Source: Trichopria drosophilae (taxonomy: Eukaryota; Arthropoda; Insecta; Hymenoptera; Diapriidae). Taken from it: a DNA stretch of 64,000 nt. Positions 1-12,215 of this stretch are shown here, one piece after another. Made by a program: the position numbers and the translations under genes. Under the pieces are notes generated by a model. It did no database searches and was not told the origin of the DNA. It saw nothing but the letters and a program-made list of their open reading frames with translations. Each line of letters starts with the position of its first letter. The first letter of the stretch is position 1. The stretch spans positions 17,775,501-17,839,500 of the forward strand of contig CM059582.1 of the NCBI GenBank assembly GCA_030407085.1. Direction: 5' to 3'.

Positions 1-3000
1 ACTTTTTTCGGGAGAGGCAGTTTTGTAATTCTACCTTCTTGTTATATAAATTGATAAAATACAATATCAGAAAACTTTCATACAAAATTCATAAAATGTC
101 ATATCCTTATAAAATTTATTAGAATAGTAACTTTAATACACTTATTAATTATCGCACTTTTTTATATGAAAAGTCGCTCAGTGCATTGTTGCGAAACTGT
201 TGCCAATTTCTAGTCTGAGTATAAGCTTGTTTTTTAATAAACGGCGAACCCATAAAACTTTCTGAATGCAAGAAGTTCATATACTGCTGAACATTTTCTA
301 AGAATTTTTAAAACAACCCATTTATTATGTACATTAAGGAAAGGGATTATGTGTTTAAACCTATAAACTTAGTTTCAGGACTATATTTTATCATATGAAA
401 GGATTTTTGACAAAACAATTGATTCCAACATATATCTGAAGTTATTTGTTAAGTAAACTAAAAAATATCATTCGTTTAACATTGTTATCACCAAATATTG
501 CTCTTATTGTTGCAATGATATAATTCGTATAGGTCAAATTAAATAATGTCACTAAACTTTGGTAAATAAAGAGTGATTCAAACTTATAGATGTACTAATG
601 AAGAAAATAATTGAAATAATAATAAAATAATAATTTTGTATTCGATCCTGTATTACATTATTCTATGTAACAACTTATTGAAGACTATTTTAAACTCATA
701 AATTTGTCATTTCCATTGGTTTCACTCAATATTTTTACAGTTTCAGATTTTTTAAATGCTGCACGTCCTTTCAAAAATTGACTTTGCTGTCTTTTACTTT
801 GAATAATTTAACTATCCAGAGAAAAGTTAGGTATAGATATTTTCTTGTCAATGGTAGCTCGATTATCAAAATTGAATGATTCGATCAAAATTATGGACAA
901 TAAACAAAACCTGCTGCACAACAGGTGTCTCTTCCCTCTCTTAACTAAAAATACTCAGACTGTGTTTCATTAATTATGATATATATGCAATTTACAAAAT
1001 GTTAATGTAGTTCAAAAATCGTGGAACATGATACAGGGTATGCGAATTTCTGATCAAAGCGACGATTTTATGAAATGAAATTTTATCTACACGATGAAGT
1101 TACACGAATCCTTACGTTTAGTGCAAATTACTTATTGTGCTAATAAATGGTGAAAATATAAAAAGCCACACAAAATTTCAACATTTGGAGAATAACCCAT
1201 TTCTGAATCAATGACCTCAGATTTTTCAAAATAAATATACAACTTACAGATTGAGCTGAAGGATGTTTCCAATTTGCACGGATAAATTTATCAAATATAT
1301 CAGCAGTAGAACATCAATGCCATTTGATTAACTATTCTGCATAAAACGATATAAACATTTCTACATTATATTTAATTATAATTGAACTACGTTCTTTAAA
1401 AAGGAAATACATTAAGAATAATCTTATACAAATACAGTTTTTTGGTTATACAAATACAGTTGAAAGTAGGACAAAAGGGAACAATTATTGAAAATGTTTA
1501 AAATTCATCTGATTAAAAGAATTTACATACAAAATCGTTGAGAATCAAAATCTGTTATTTATTTTAAAATTTAATATAGATAAGTTTATTTCGTTTATGT
1601 TTGATATATACTTTTTATATTAATTACGAAATACATGTAACCTTACTATTTTTATGCTGGTTACTCAATTACATGTAATATCCTGATCTTGTATGACAGT
1701 ATGCTACATACTCATACGTACTTAATACAGGTTAAGCCCAGGTCTAGTAAAGAAAAATTAAAATGTTATCTTAACTATTAACTTTGAATTTAATTTGTAC
1801 AATATTCGTCTTGGAATCTTCTGACAGGATTTGAATTTAATTTTAAATGACCATCATATTTTCTGGCTATTTCTTAAACTGAAACAAATTAAACCAATCT
1901 GTACTAACAAGCAGAACGATACGTCCTTGTACAATAATGGCGTGTCTGGTACGAATTTACAAAATGATCTTCATTCTGATATCAGATTATAAAGATTATT
2001 TTTTTCTTTAAAAGAAGTTTAGGCGCAAATTCAATACACGTGCCTCTGTTTCCTCTAAATTTTGAGTATATACTTTTTCAAAATACGTACAAATGAACGT
2101 ACTAACTAATAACCGTGAATATCAATTATTTTACTGAAAATGTAAAATATACTGAGATATTTTTTTTAATATATAATAATTTTTCAAGTGAAATTTTAAA
2201 TTTTCCGTAACAAATCATTTTTTTCTATTTTAGTTATGATTATTATTGTTATAAAGTAAATTAATTCTATCGGAAATTTGTCCAAGAAATTAAATATTAA
2301 AAACTACGTAGACATTGTTGCATTTCACACGAACGGGAATCGTGATCATTCAACTTTTTCAAAGAAAATCAATACTACTGCCACGTGTCTAGCGGTTAAC
2401 TTTACGAGCGTAGGAACTTAAGAAAATGCTAATTAACTACGAGACCAGTTCAATAAATGTTGTCCTACTTAATATTGCGGTTACCTGAAATTTATATTCG
2501 CATAATTAATTTAACGCAATATGACAATGTATGAAGACGTTTAAAAATAATGAAAATAAATTTTCGTCTCATCGATTTACTTTTGACAATTTAAACAGTT
2601 TTTTCTGTTACTTTTTAACGAATAGTCTAGTTAATATCTAAGTTGTATTATATAACTAAACAAAATGGTTTTATAGCAATTGACATGCTTTTTTAAAATT
2701 CTCGACCAATTATTTAAATAGATACTCTCAAAAACAGCGTAAGAATCTCTTTAGTCAACTACATTTTTCAACTTCTAGAATAGATTTATGAATCAAACGA
2801 TTTTTTTTCTTTTCCACTTGCAACCTATCAGTGGACAATTAGTAATTCAATGGTTTCATGGAAATGTATTACTATTAACAATACTTATCAAGTTTACATT
2901 ATACTTTACGTTATATGTATAGTAGATTTTAATAGATTGAATTATCACTTATTTTTTACTAAAGTGACAAACTCGTGCTACTCTCAATGATGATTAAAAA

Positions 3001-3150
3001 CAGTTGTTTTATTAATTAAATTAAATTTAATTAATTAAAATACTATTAATTTTTATTTAATTTTTATTTAGTATTTTTCAAATTTTCAAGTCTTAAATAT
3101 GTTTCTAAAATACAGTAAGTAATCATTATTAAAATACTTTTTTAGGTACT
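1..3150. other. AT-rich intergenic DNA, no gene seen
   Basis: No reading frame of coding character and no recognisable RNA gene. The stretch is very AT-rich, with runs such as a TTAATTAA-type palindromic tract near 3010-3060. I see no transposon ends here. Confidence 0.6.
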
Positions 3151-3720
3151 ATAGCTATAAAATCCGATTTTACGGCCTACTTTTAGTCGGTAAAATGAAA
3201 TTTTACGGATCACGTGTAACATGAATCTGCGCTGTCAAAAACATAACCCATACGGACTAAAAGTAGACCTCGAAATCAAATTTTTACAGCTTTCAGTACC
3301 GAAAAATAATGTTCGACACACGGCCGTAAGATTTTACGGACTCATGCAATCCAGTGATACTTGGACCGACATCGCTGGTCCTTGTAGGCTGGCATTACAT
3401 TCGAACCCAGATTTTACGGCCTTGTATGGAAAAATACTATTATTTTAACTAATCGATTCAAATAAATTATAGTCTCCAGTATAGCATATTTTTGTAAGTA
3501 TTTAATACATACTTGAAACACTTTGTGAGTGACTTCATTTTGGCGAGTCCGACAAACCTGGTTTGTCCAGCACATATCCGCGAAATATGATTAATTCGTG
3601 ATGTTTTCTGCGGTGGCAAAATTTGTCCGACAATCTTACCAGCTATTTTTATAAATAATTATTCGCGAATCGACCACTCACCACCCACTCTATCTTTCGC
3701 GAGGGAGTAGTGGTGGGGGG

Positions 3721-3815
3721 GACGAAAACCCCCATAGCTCTTCTACTACTTGAGCTTTGTACCCATTTAGATACTAGATGGGAGACGAAAACCCCCATAG
3801 CTCTACTACTAACTC
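3721..3815. repeat. Two-copy direct repeat, period 63 bp
   Basis: A unit beginning GACGAAAACCCCCATAGCTC occurs at 3721 and again at 3784, followed in both by a CTACTACT stretch. The first copy is preceded by a G-run, giving a small GGGGG-ACGAAAA-CCCCC palindrome. A 64-codon frame crosses it but is only the product of the duplicated unit, not a gene. Confidence 0.7.
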
Positions 3816-3904
3816 AATCAAAAAAATTTGAAAAAAGGAAAATCGACAACACTTTCAACTATAGTCTCGTTAGTTTTTATTTGATCAACATGAGGAATGG
3901 ATAG

Positions 3905-5399
3905 TCTAAAAGATATGCTTTTCGCTTTTAAACTAAAAAAAAAAGTTTTAAATCGAATAAAAACCAAACCTAAGGTCTGGGTCGAAGTAATTAGAGCCGT
4001 TAAGAGAACACAAGAATAATGCTAATGTCACAAATAACATTGTTTGTTACTTAATCCGTATTATGGAGTCTCCACCTTCATATAATGAATAAAAAAAGCG
4101 CCAATTTTGGAAAATTCGCAAAGCATGGACTTCATTTCAGATCGTCCATCTTACCAACAAATTTTCCTTTATGAGTGTTAATTATCAGGTCTAAATATTC
4201 ATCCATTAGAAATCAGTGGATATTATTTTTTTTAAGTATTGACTCGTTGTGAAAAAAATGACATTAAAATGTACTGAAATACAATTATTTCGACACATTC
4301 TCAAAAATCAAAAGTTTTCTCCAGAAACATCTAGAAAAATTGGTTTATAAAAGAAATTTGTCAATATTTGCATAATTTGTATACCTATAATATTTGAAAA
4401 CAATTTTAGGACTTTTTAACGTTAATGGATCAATTTCAGTCTAAAAAAGAATTATTTTATTGAATACAGCCACTATTTAAGTACAAAATCTTATTTTTAG
4501 CATGTTGCATCTAATATTAATTTAGGTTTACATATTATTTTAAACCTAATCCAAAATTTCAACTACAATCTAAAATTAGTCGCTTCAGGTAACTGAGTTT
4601 AAAATATATCAATTACAATGCTTTTTCTGTTCCAGTGCGCATAATCAGTTTAGAGGTATTCTCCAATTGAATTCTCAATGTCAGATTAATCTTTTGCTCT
4701 CCAAATTAGAATTAGTTGAAAACTACTAATTCGTAAACAAAAAGTGGGTTATTCAATCAATTAATATAAATTCGGCTAATAAAAAATTAAAAACTGTTAT
4801 TTCATTCACCGAACATTATTTTGTACCTTTAGATGAATAGAATAAATACTTAGCATAATTTACAACACGTAAAACAATTGTATAAAATTGTGTAACAGAT
4901 ATAAAAAGAATGCAGTTTTTTCGTGTAGCCTACTTCTATCTACCGTTTGCCTGACATCCGCTGTTCCACTTTTTTCGTTCCAGTGTATCGATCCACGAAA
5001 AATACATTTATGGCTTAATATATTGTGAAAACAACCCTCCAATACAATGATCGCCAAATGTAGCAATAAAAAATCCCAAAGAAAATTTAATTCTTTCATG
5101 TAAGCAATCGAACGGTTAATGGTAATCGACAATCGCTTTCCAGTACTGCAATGGCTACTAAATTTAGCCTTGATTACATTTTTTATTGCATTTTCCACGA
5201 ATGGTTTCAAGGAATCGTTACATGCGTATTAAGCCATAAATCCAATTTCAACTGAATACATTTTCAAGAATTTATAATCGAAAACATTCTATTTAAAAAA
5301 TGGTATTGACATGAAAATAATTATTTGTCAAGCCAATAAATTAATACAATATATTGGTAGAGTGAAGGAGAGTAGTTTATTTTTTAATATCTGTATCGT
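3905..5399. other. Intergenic, no supported feature
   Basis: AT-rich DNA. A 116-codon minus frame at 4860-5210 has mixed composition but no start context, splice partner or family resemblance that I can recognise, so it is not called. Confidence 0.5.
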
Positions 5400-6316
5400 C
5401 ACGGGTGTCCTTAACCAAAAACAAGTTTTATGAAAATGCCCGAGGAAAAGGTTTGCGGCATCTTATTTTATATGTTTCACAGTTTCAAAATCCGTTTCGA
5501 ATGAAATCCCAGGTGACTATTTTCATAGAAAAACACTATTCAACATTTTTTCTATTGTTTGTATTTTATTCATTCAAATCCTGTAGTAACTAAAACATTT
5601 AGGATCATTAATTAATGTTAGAATTTGTTCAAATCAGACTTATAACATGCACATTTTGTAGAGAAAGGTATATTTCACAAAATTTCAATAAAACATTTCC
5701 AATGAGTATCACTCTCAGCCTAACCCAGAACCACGACTGGGACGTGATGATACAGCGGTTCAATTTTTTGTTTACATTATATAGCTTTTTTTTTTATTTT
5801 TAAAATTTTTTAAATTTTTATTGTTTTTTTCTTTGTTTTTTTTTTAACTTGTTATTGTTTTTTTGTTATTTTTTATTGATTTTTTTTAATTTATCAAATT
5901 ATTATGTAATGAATAAAAACGTTAAATAATGAATAATTCGAAAATACTTCAATCTAATATTTCAATATGTAATAAAGAATATTCAACTACCGCACTTCTT
6001 AGTAAATGTTTTTCTTCTTTTTAAATTTTTAGTGATACAGAAACGCCTGTACTTTTGTAAGCTTTTTTTTAATTATTTTACATATTTATCTAATTTCTGA
6101 TCAATTAATGATCCTGGGTGCTTTAGTTACAACAGGATTGAAATGGATAAAATAGAAAAAATAGAAAAGATGTAAACTAGTGTTTTTCTATGAAAATGAT
6201 AAGCTAGGATTTTATTCAAAACGGATTTTGAAACTATGAAACATCTAAAATAAGATCCCGTAAACCTTTTTCCCCGGCATTTTTATAAAACTTCTTTTTG
6301 GTTGAGGACACCCGTG
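5400..6316. mobile_element. Foldback element with long inverted repeats
   Basis: The left end CACGGGTGTCCTTAACC is matched in reverse complement by the right end GGTTGAGGACACCCGTG. The arms continue as inverted copies for roughly 230 bp (about 5400-5640 and 6085-6316), including matched GTTTTATRAAAATGCC and TCATAGAAAAACACTA blocks. The centre is T-rich low-complexity DNA with no transposase. This is a non-autonomous MITE/foldback element. Superfamily is not determined because I cannot see a clear target-site duplication. Confidence 0.85.
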
Positions 6317-9300
6317 TCTTTTAAATGGTTTAGAACGTTTATATAGTGAAATATTAGTACCGAAATAATTAATCAGAGACTGATTTGATTGTGATGAGGT
6401 TTTTTCTTTTGAGGTATCTTAAAATTATAATTCTTATTATAACCATAAAATACTGCATTTTTATTCAGTTGTCCATTGGGTACTTATCCTTGATAAGTCG
6501 TAGAAAATTATTTACAATTTGTAAGTTCATGTTGAAAATGATTACTGGTTTGGTTAATCGGATGTTGAACTGTTGAAGTAATGAAATGAGTAAGGTTGGA
6601 ATAGACAGCAGCTTGTTGTAAAATCCACTTTGGCTAAAATTCATTTTTGTCGTCTTTTATCTCATATAAAAGTATCTTTAATTAAGCGAGTACAATAAAT
6701 AACACTAGTAGTTTAATTTGATCCAGTTAAGGAATCATCGTAGTGTAATGTAATAATGTGGCTAAAACAAAAAGGGTATGTTAAAATATTGAAGCTAGGT
6801 GCTTGTAAAATCTACTTGTTAACGATGTTATATTTTATTTATACTAATTGGAATTGTGTGATTCGTAAAAATATCAGTAATAACTACAAAATAAATTAAT
6901 GATACAAAGACAAAGATATTTGGATTCGCTTTTTTTTCGTTTAAAAATTTGATTTCAAATTCATAATTAGTGCCATAAAATTCCCGCGTTTTTTTTTAAA
7001 TTCTATAAATTCCTTAGAGTGAAACTTCACTCTTCATAGAGTAAACATTACTAAGCCTCGTCACTGAGCGTCCAGGAAAAAACTCATTCTGTCTGCAGTG
7101 AAAATTACTTGAAACACGACTTTCACAATTAAATAAAACGTTAATTGATAGATTACAATTCCATCTTATTCTGTAATAAAACACGGAATTTAACTCACTT
7201 TTACATGTAGTGAACATGAGCTGTCATCTTGAAGATCCACAACAGTACCTAATCTGTCACCGAAAATGTCAGTAAACTGTAATTGATATTAAATAAATTA
7301 TTTTATACGTTTGAACTATATAGAAACCTACGAAACCACAAAATTTCCCATTTTATAAAAATTTTGGCGCATCGAAGCCATTATAAAATCCAAATTCAAC
7401 AAATATTGAATATGTAAATATATACATTCTTGAAGTGAAAAACACATTTTGTGATAGAATATATGGTGGTCTTAAATTAGAAATTGCTTTCTACAAAAAT
7501 TGTATCTCAAACATCGCGTTTTTTTTTAGTATTTAAAAAAAATGTGTTAAACATAATTTATTGAAAGTTTGACTAATACTATTCGTAAGACTGACCTCAA
7601 AACTAGTCGGAAATGAATTTATCTATTTAAAAAAAATGTTTATGCACGTTTGGTCGTGAAAGGGTTTAACCATCCTACCGACAATGACCTACTTAAGTAT
7701 ATATTTGTTGTACACTTAGATGCATACTTTGTTTCAGCCACTAAAGAAAATATCACTGCATTGTTATTATATTTAAATGCAAAAAAAGACACAACAAATT
7801 AAGTAAATTTTAATGATTCTTTACATAATTTACAAACTGAAACAATGATTTTTAAAAGTATGTGCAAATATAAAAAAAAATCTTAATTCATTAATCCTAA
7901 AAGAATTAATCAGTATTTTCTCCTAATAATGCACGTTACTTTCATTATATATACCAAATAAATCGCAGGCATATCGTGTAAATGATATTTTTTCATAAAT
8001 AATTAAATTACAATTACCGAAATAGAAATGTTGACAGCTAAAACAAAAATATAATGATTATTTACGATCGATGCTATAATAGCATTAGAGTTACCAAACT
8101 TTTGTTTTATTTTATACACATGGAAAAAAAACAACGAACATTCATTTAAAATTGACGTTCCATTAATTCCATCGATCTGTTCGTGGTCGAACGGTGCTAC
8201 ATTTCCGCATACAGCTGATAGCAACAAAGTAACAGTGTCAGGTGTAAAAAAACGTTGTGGTACCTCCAATAATTATTTGTTTAATTTTACTCGATTACAA
8301 AGTAAGTAATTTTAATTTTAATATTTACTATCATAATTATCAACAAAGTCCTCTTATGTCATATATTTCGTTAATAGTTTTTAATTCAATTAATAAAAAT
8401 GTTCTATTTATACTCTAATAAAATTTTACGAAGAATCATTTGTTATAATAAACTGTGATTGGGCTCACATTAGTAAACATGATTTAATATTAGTTAAAAC
8501 AATTGAAAAATTATTTTTGGCCTTGAACTAGAGGTGCCCTTTATCGATTTGAGAATTTGATGCAAATTGTGGTACAATAAGAAAAGGAGTGATCGTCAAA
8601 TATCGAGTGTCTACATTTTTTAAAATATTAATACTAAACTGATTTCAAATAAAAACAACTGCCCGTTCATTGCGTCTTAATCGGTAATAATAACGAAAAG
8701 AAAATGACCACTTTTCTGATTTAAATAACTATACTTCTTGAAATATTCTTAAATTTAGATTTTGTTAAAGCCGACGTAGCAATTGTAACAAAAAATAAAT
8801 AAATGCAGATGAACTTCTTTATTATCAAAATTTCGAATTTTTTCCGTCGTATTTTTTGAACTTCGAAACTTCAAATGAACTTCAAATTAATGTAAATTGT
8901 TTTTAGTCGGAAATGGTTATAACAAACACGTGCAGGTAATTTTATTATGAGTCAGTTTTGTGAATGACTATCGTTAGTTCTAAAGTACAAGCTAATTAAT
9001 TTCCATTCGTAGCATATATTTACATGCATGGAAATTTATTATAAGGTCTACTTTTTTGGAAAAAAATGCGGCGACTAATAATCCTTGTAACTAAATTTTC
9101 TTTGAACAGAAGTAGGATATATAGTATAGTAGGAATTAGTCGGATATAATTTCCAAAGCTAGAATTTAGGCTAAATATATACAATTTCTTAAAAATATGA
9201 CAAAATAAAAGAATGCTTTGTAATAACTTGTGAAATATTTCATTCATATGAATAATCTGTAACTGAATTAACGAAATTTTCACCGTTTATATTTTTCACA

Positions 9301-9880
9301 AAAACAGTTCGACATTCTTATTTCCTGTGCGTCCAACGCTCATGTAATCTTGAATTCGACTTAGGTTTCATGTTTAGTCTAGAATTTAACGTCTTAGACA
9401 TTTGTCATGAATGAAAGTATGTTTATTTTGCTTTAATTTCTGCAAATTTTACTTACCGTATATTTATGCTATCGATTATACTTTTTATTGTTTCATTATG
9501 TACTGGTTTTCGTTACTTTGGAGAAATGTTTTCTTGATTAAAGCAACTATTTTCGTAAGTCTAATCAAACAATTTAAACAAGGCGAAAAAAACATCACAC
9601 AGACCACAAAAATAAAGTGTCATTACGTGTATAATCATAATTTTTGTCCTAATATGCCGTGACATTGAATCGCGTGTTTCTACGCCATTGCTAGGGTTAC
9701 AAAGTTGTTAAAACGTATTTTTTTGCAATCTTATATATGGGGCTAACGTGAAATCGGCAACTTTTTGTCACAGAATTTTTAAATTTAGTTTTATCATTTG
9801 TTTATTGTTATTGCAAAAAAAAAGTACTCTTGACCATATACAACATTTTTATTTCGGCTGTGGTGAAAGTTGAGAGTATA
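6317..9880. other. Intergenic, no confident gene
   Basis: AT-rich. Minus frames at 7014-7217, 8003-8269 and 9020-9283 were examined. Only the middle one has a short stretch of coding-like composition (about 8140-8225), and it has no convincing splice partners. Confidence 0.5.
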
Positions 9881-9884
9881 TTAA

Positions 9885-10872
9885 CCTATTAACGCCCAAG
9901 AGGACACAAATTTCACCAACATTTTCGGAATATTTCTTGATATTAAAATTAAATTAAAACAATTTTAGACAAAATATTTTCGACGTAAAATTGATCGATC
10001 TTTCCGAATCTGCTGATCAAAAAATCAATCGAGCCTATTCCAAAAAAGTTCACAAAAAAATCAGATTTTTCAACTGACAAATATTTTATATTCGGCATTT
10101 TCACATTGAAAACGGTTAGGGAGATCACTGATCGGTGAAAATATCGTATCCTCGAACCTTTAACTTTGAAATGTGCATGATAGCATTTTGAAAATAAAGT
10201 TGGAAACTGTCAAAATGGCGGCACAAACACGAAAATATCGGCGAAAAGCTCCTGAATTTTTTATTAAAAAATGATAGGCTTTTGGAAAAAATGTCGCTCA
10301 ACAAAAACTTCTTAGAATTCGTAAAAAATTACGCTCAAATTTTTTCAGAATTTTTCTACGACTTTTCATATTTTTTCCAAATTTTGCGATTCTGAAAATG
10401 AAGAAAAGTGTTTTCAAAATTCTGAAAAAATTTGAGCGTATTCTTTGATGAATTTTAAGAACTTTTTGTTCAGCGATATTTTTGCCGAAAGCCTATAATT
10501 TTCGTCGTTCTTTTCGGGTTTGAACCGCCATTTTGACAGTTTCCAACTTCATTTTCAAAACGATATCATGTATATTTTAAAGTTAAATGATCGAGGACAC
10601 GATATTTTCAGCGATCAGTGATCTCCTTAACCGTTTCCAATGTGAAAATGCTAATTAAAAAATATTTATGAGTGAAAAAAATGATTTTTTTGTGAAAAAC
10701 CAAACATAAATTTTTCGGAATTGACTCGATTGATTTTTTAATGGCAGATTCGGAAAGATCGATCAATTGTACGTCGAAAATGTTTTGTCTAAAATTTGTT
10801 TAATTGAATTTTAATGTCAAGAAATATTCCGAAAATCTTGGTGAAATTTGTGTCCTCTTGGGCGTTAATGGG
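9885..10872. mobile_element. piggyBac-type MITE, near-complete palindrome
   Basis: TTAA at 9881-9884 and TTAA at 10873-10876 flank the element, which begins CCTATTAACGCCCAAGAGG and ends in the inverted form CCTCTTGGGCGTTAATGGG. The two arms pair almost throughout: left 9885 to about 10375, right about 10385 to 10872. A TTAA target site with CC-starting ends is typical of the piggyBac superfamily. There is no transposase frame, so it is a non-autonomous copy. The arms differ at several positions, so it is not brand new. Confidence 0.9.
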
Positions 10873-10876
10873 TTAA

Positions 10877-11505
10877 GAAAAAGTTTATTTTCTTTGCCCG
10901 ACTATTGTCATGACTAACGCATCATGCACCATATGTTTTTTATAACATTTTCAATTACCTTTCTTGTGAAAATATCCGCTTTGACGTAATCGGTAACAAA
11001 GTTAAAAATATATTTTTATGGGACTCTCAAGTACCACCAATGCTTAGAGGATTATTGAGTTTTTCCGAACAATAATTATTTTGCCATGTTTACTTTTATA
11101 ACCTAAATAATAAATATTTACGTCTTTATTGACTTCTAGAATGCCATTTTCCTTGACGTTTCACAATAACACTCTTAACGATCCCCAAATTATTATAAAC
11201 ACGTTTACACAGTATTTTTGTTCAGTATTTACGCCGTTAACTTACTTGCACGACAAAGCTAATTATAATTTACCCTCCTTTCCTTTTCAAGGAATCTTCC
11301 GTTCTTAAATTATTATTGAAATCTCAGAATAAGTTTACAGCTTGTTGTGATGAAATTCCATCTTTTTTCATTAAATTTGCGCATACATTTTGGCTAAACG
11401 ATTATCAACCATATTTAATTTATCGTTAGCGACAGGTATCTTTCCTGCGCTATAGAAGTGGGATCCAGTCAGTAAAGTTATAGACCAATTGTGATATTAT
11501 GCAAC
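10877..11505. other. Intergenic, no supported feature
   Basis: AT-rich DNA between the piggyBac-type MITE and the LINE fragment. No reading frame, RNA gene or transposon end recognised. Confidence 0.5.
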
Positions 11506-11559
11506 TTTGCAAAGATCTTTGCACGTTGTATCTTTGATTATGTTTTTAACATTATTTCT

Positions 11560-12215
11560 GTTGTGCACGATTCAATATTTACTTTCTGCTATTGATGAAG
11601 GATATCAGGTAGACGCCGATTTCACGAAAGTATTTGATCGACTCGATCACCAACTTTTGATATCAGTTGCAACAACTTTACATACCTGCACACGGAAAGA
11701 GACGTTCAGAGTGTATAGCCAGAAATATGGTTACTCCAGCTATATTATGGTTAAACCATCCATATTTTTGGCTGAAGTAAGAATATTTCTGGCTGTAATC
11801 TACGAACATTTCTTTCAGTGCACACTTTTTATATTTACTATCTTTGTATATCACGCAGTGGAAGCATACTATTTTCTCCGGGGGTCACAAGTAAGTCCCA
11901 TACTCTCCAACCTCTGGTATTTCACAGGAATACATCCTTGGGCCCCTAATGTTTATTATATTTATTAACGATCTATCGTGCAATTTGATCGATGACACTA
12001 AACTACTTATGCATATTAGTGATTGGAGTGATTGCGATCGACTGAGTGACAATTAAATGCTTACGTAATTGTTTCATTAACTACCTTCATCTAAACACGT
12101 CAAATTCGTTGTAGTTTCTTACTCGAATAAAAGAAACGACCTCATGTATAATTATACAATAGACAATGTTTCTGTTGATAGATCAGACGTATTCGTCGAT
12201 CTAGGCGTTAAGACG
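11560..12215 (+). pseudogene. Decayed LINE reverse transcriptase fragment
   Basis: Pieces of a non-LTR retrotransposon reverse transcriptase read in order on the plus strand. About 11610-11665 gives DADFTKVFDRLDHQLLIS, the D-x-x-K-A-F-D-x-x-D-H-x-x-L-L block. About 11930-11975 gives a GIHLGPL...FINDL-like stretch, the usual G-x-x-L-G-P-L-L-F-x-x-F-I-N-D-L block, followed by DDTKLL. About 12140-12215 ends in VDLGV, the region after the polymerase core. The frame shifts between blocks and has stops, so the copy is dead. A small MITE lies inside it. The motif order suggests a Jockey-like LINE; the clade is inferred. A 153-codon frame at 11507-11968 is a chance fusion of LINE and MITE sequence. 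Confidence 0.75.
11690..11823. mobile_element. Small MITE inserted in the LINE
   Basis: The left end CACACGGAAAGAGACGTTC pairs with a right end whose reverse complement reads TGCACTGAAAGAAATGTTC. The inner sequence CAGCCAGAAATAT is also matched in inverted order. The element interrupts the LINE between its KAFD-like and FIND-like blocks. Confidence 0.6.

Noticed and set aside
3150..3448. 75-codon plus frame with repeated GATTTTACGG phrases and a CTACTTTTAGTC inverted pair, considered as a small gene or MITE.
   Set aside because: The frame is made of the repeated phrase, and the inverted pairs are short and not terminal; neither interpretation is supported.
4860..5210. 116-codon minus-strand frame.
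   Set aside because: No recognisable family, no splice or start support, and hydrophobic, Lys/Phe-biased composition that AT-rich non-coding DNA gives by chance.
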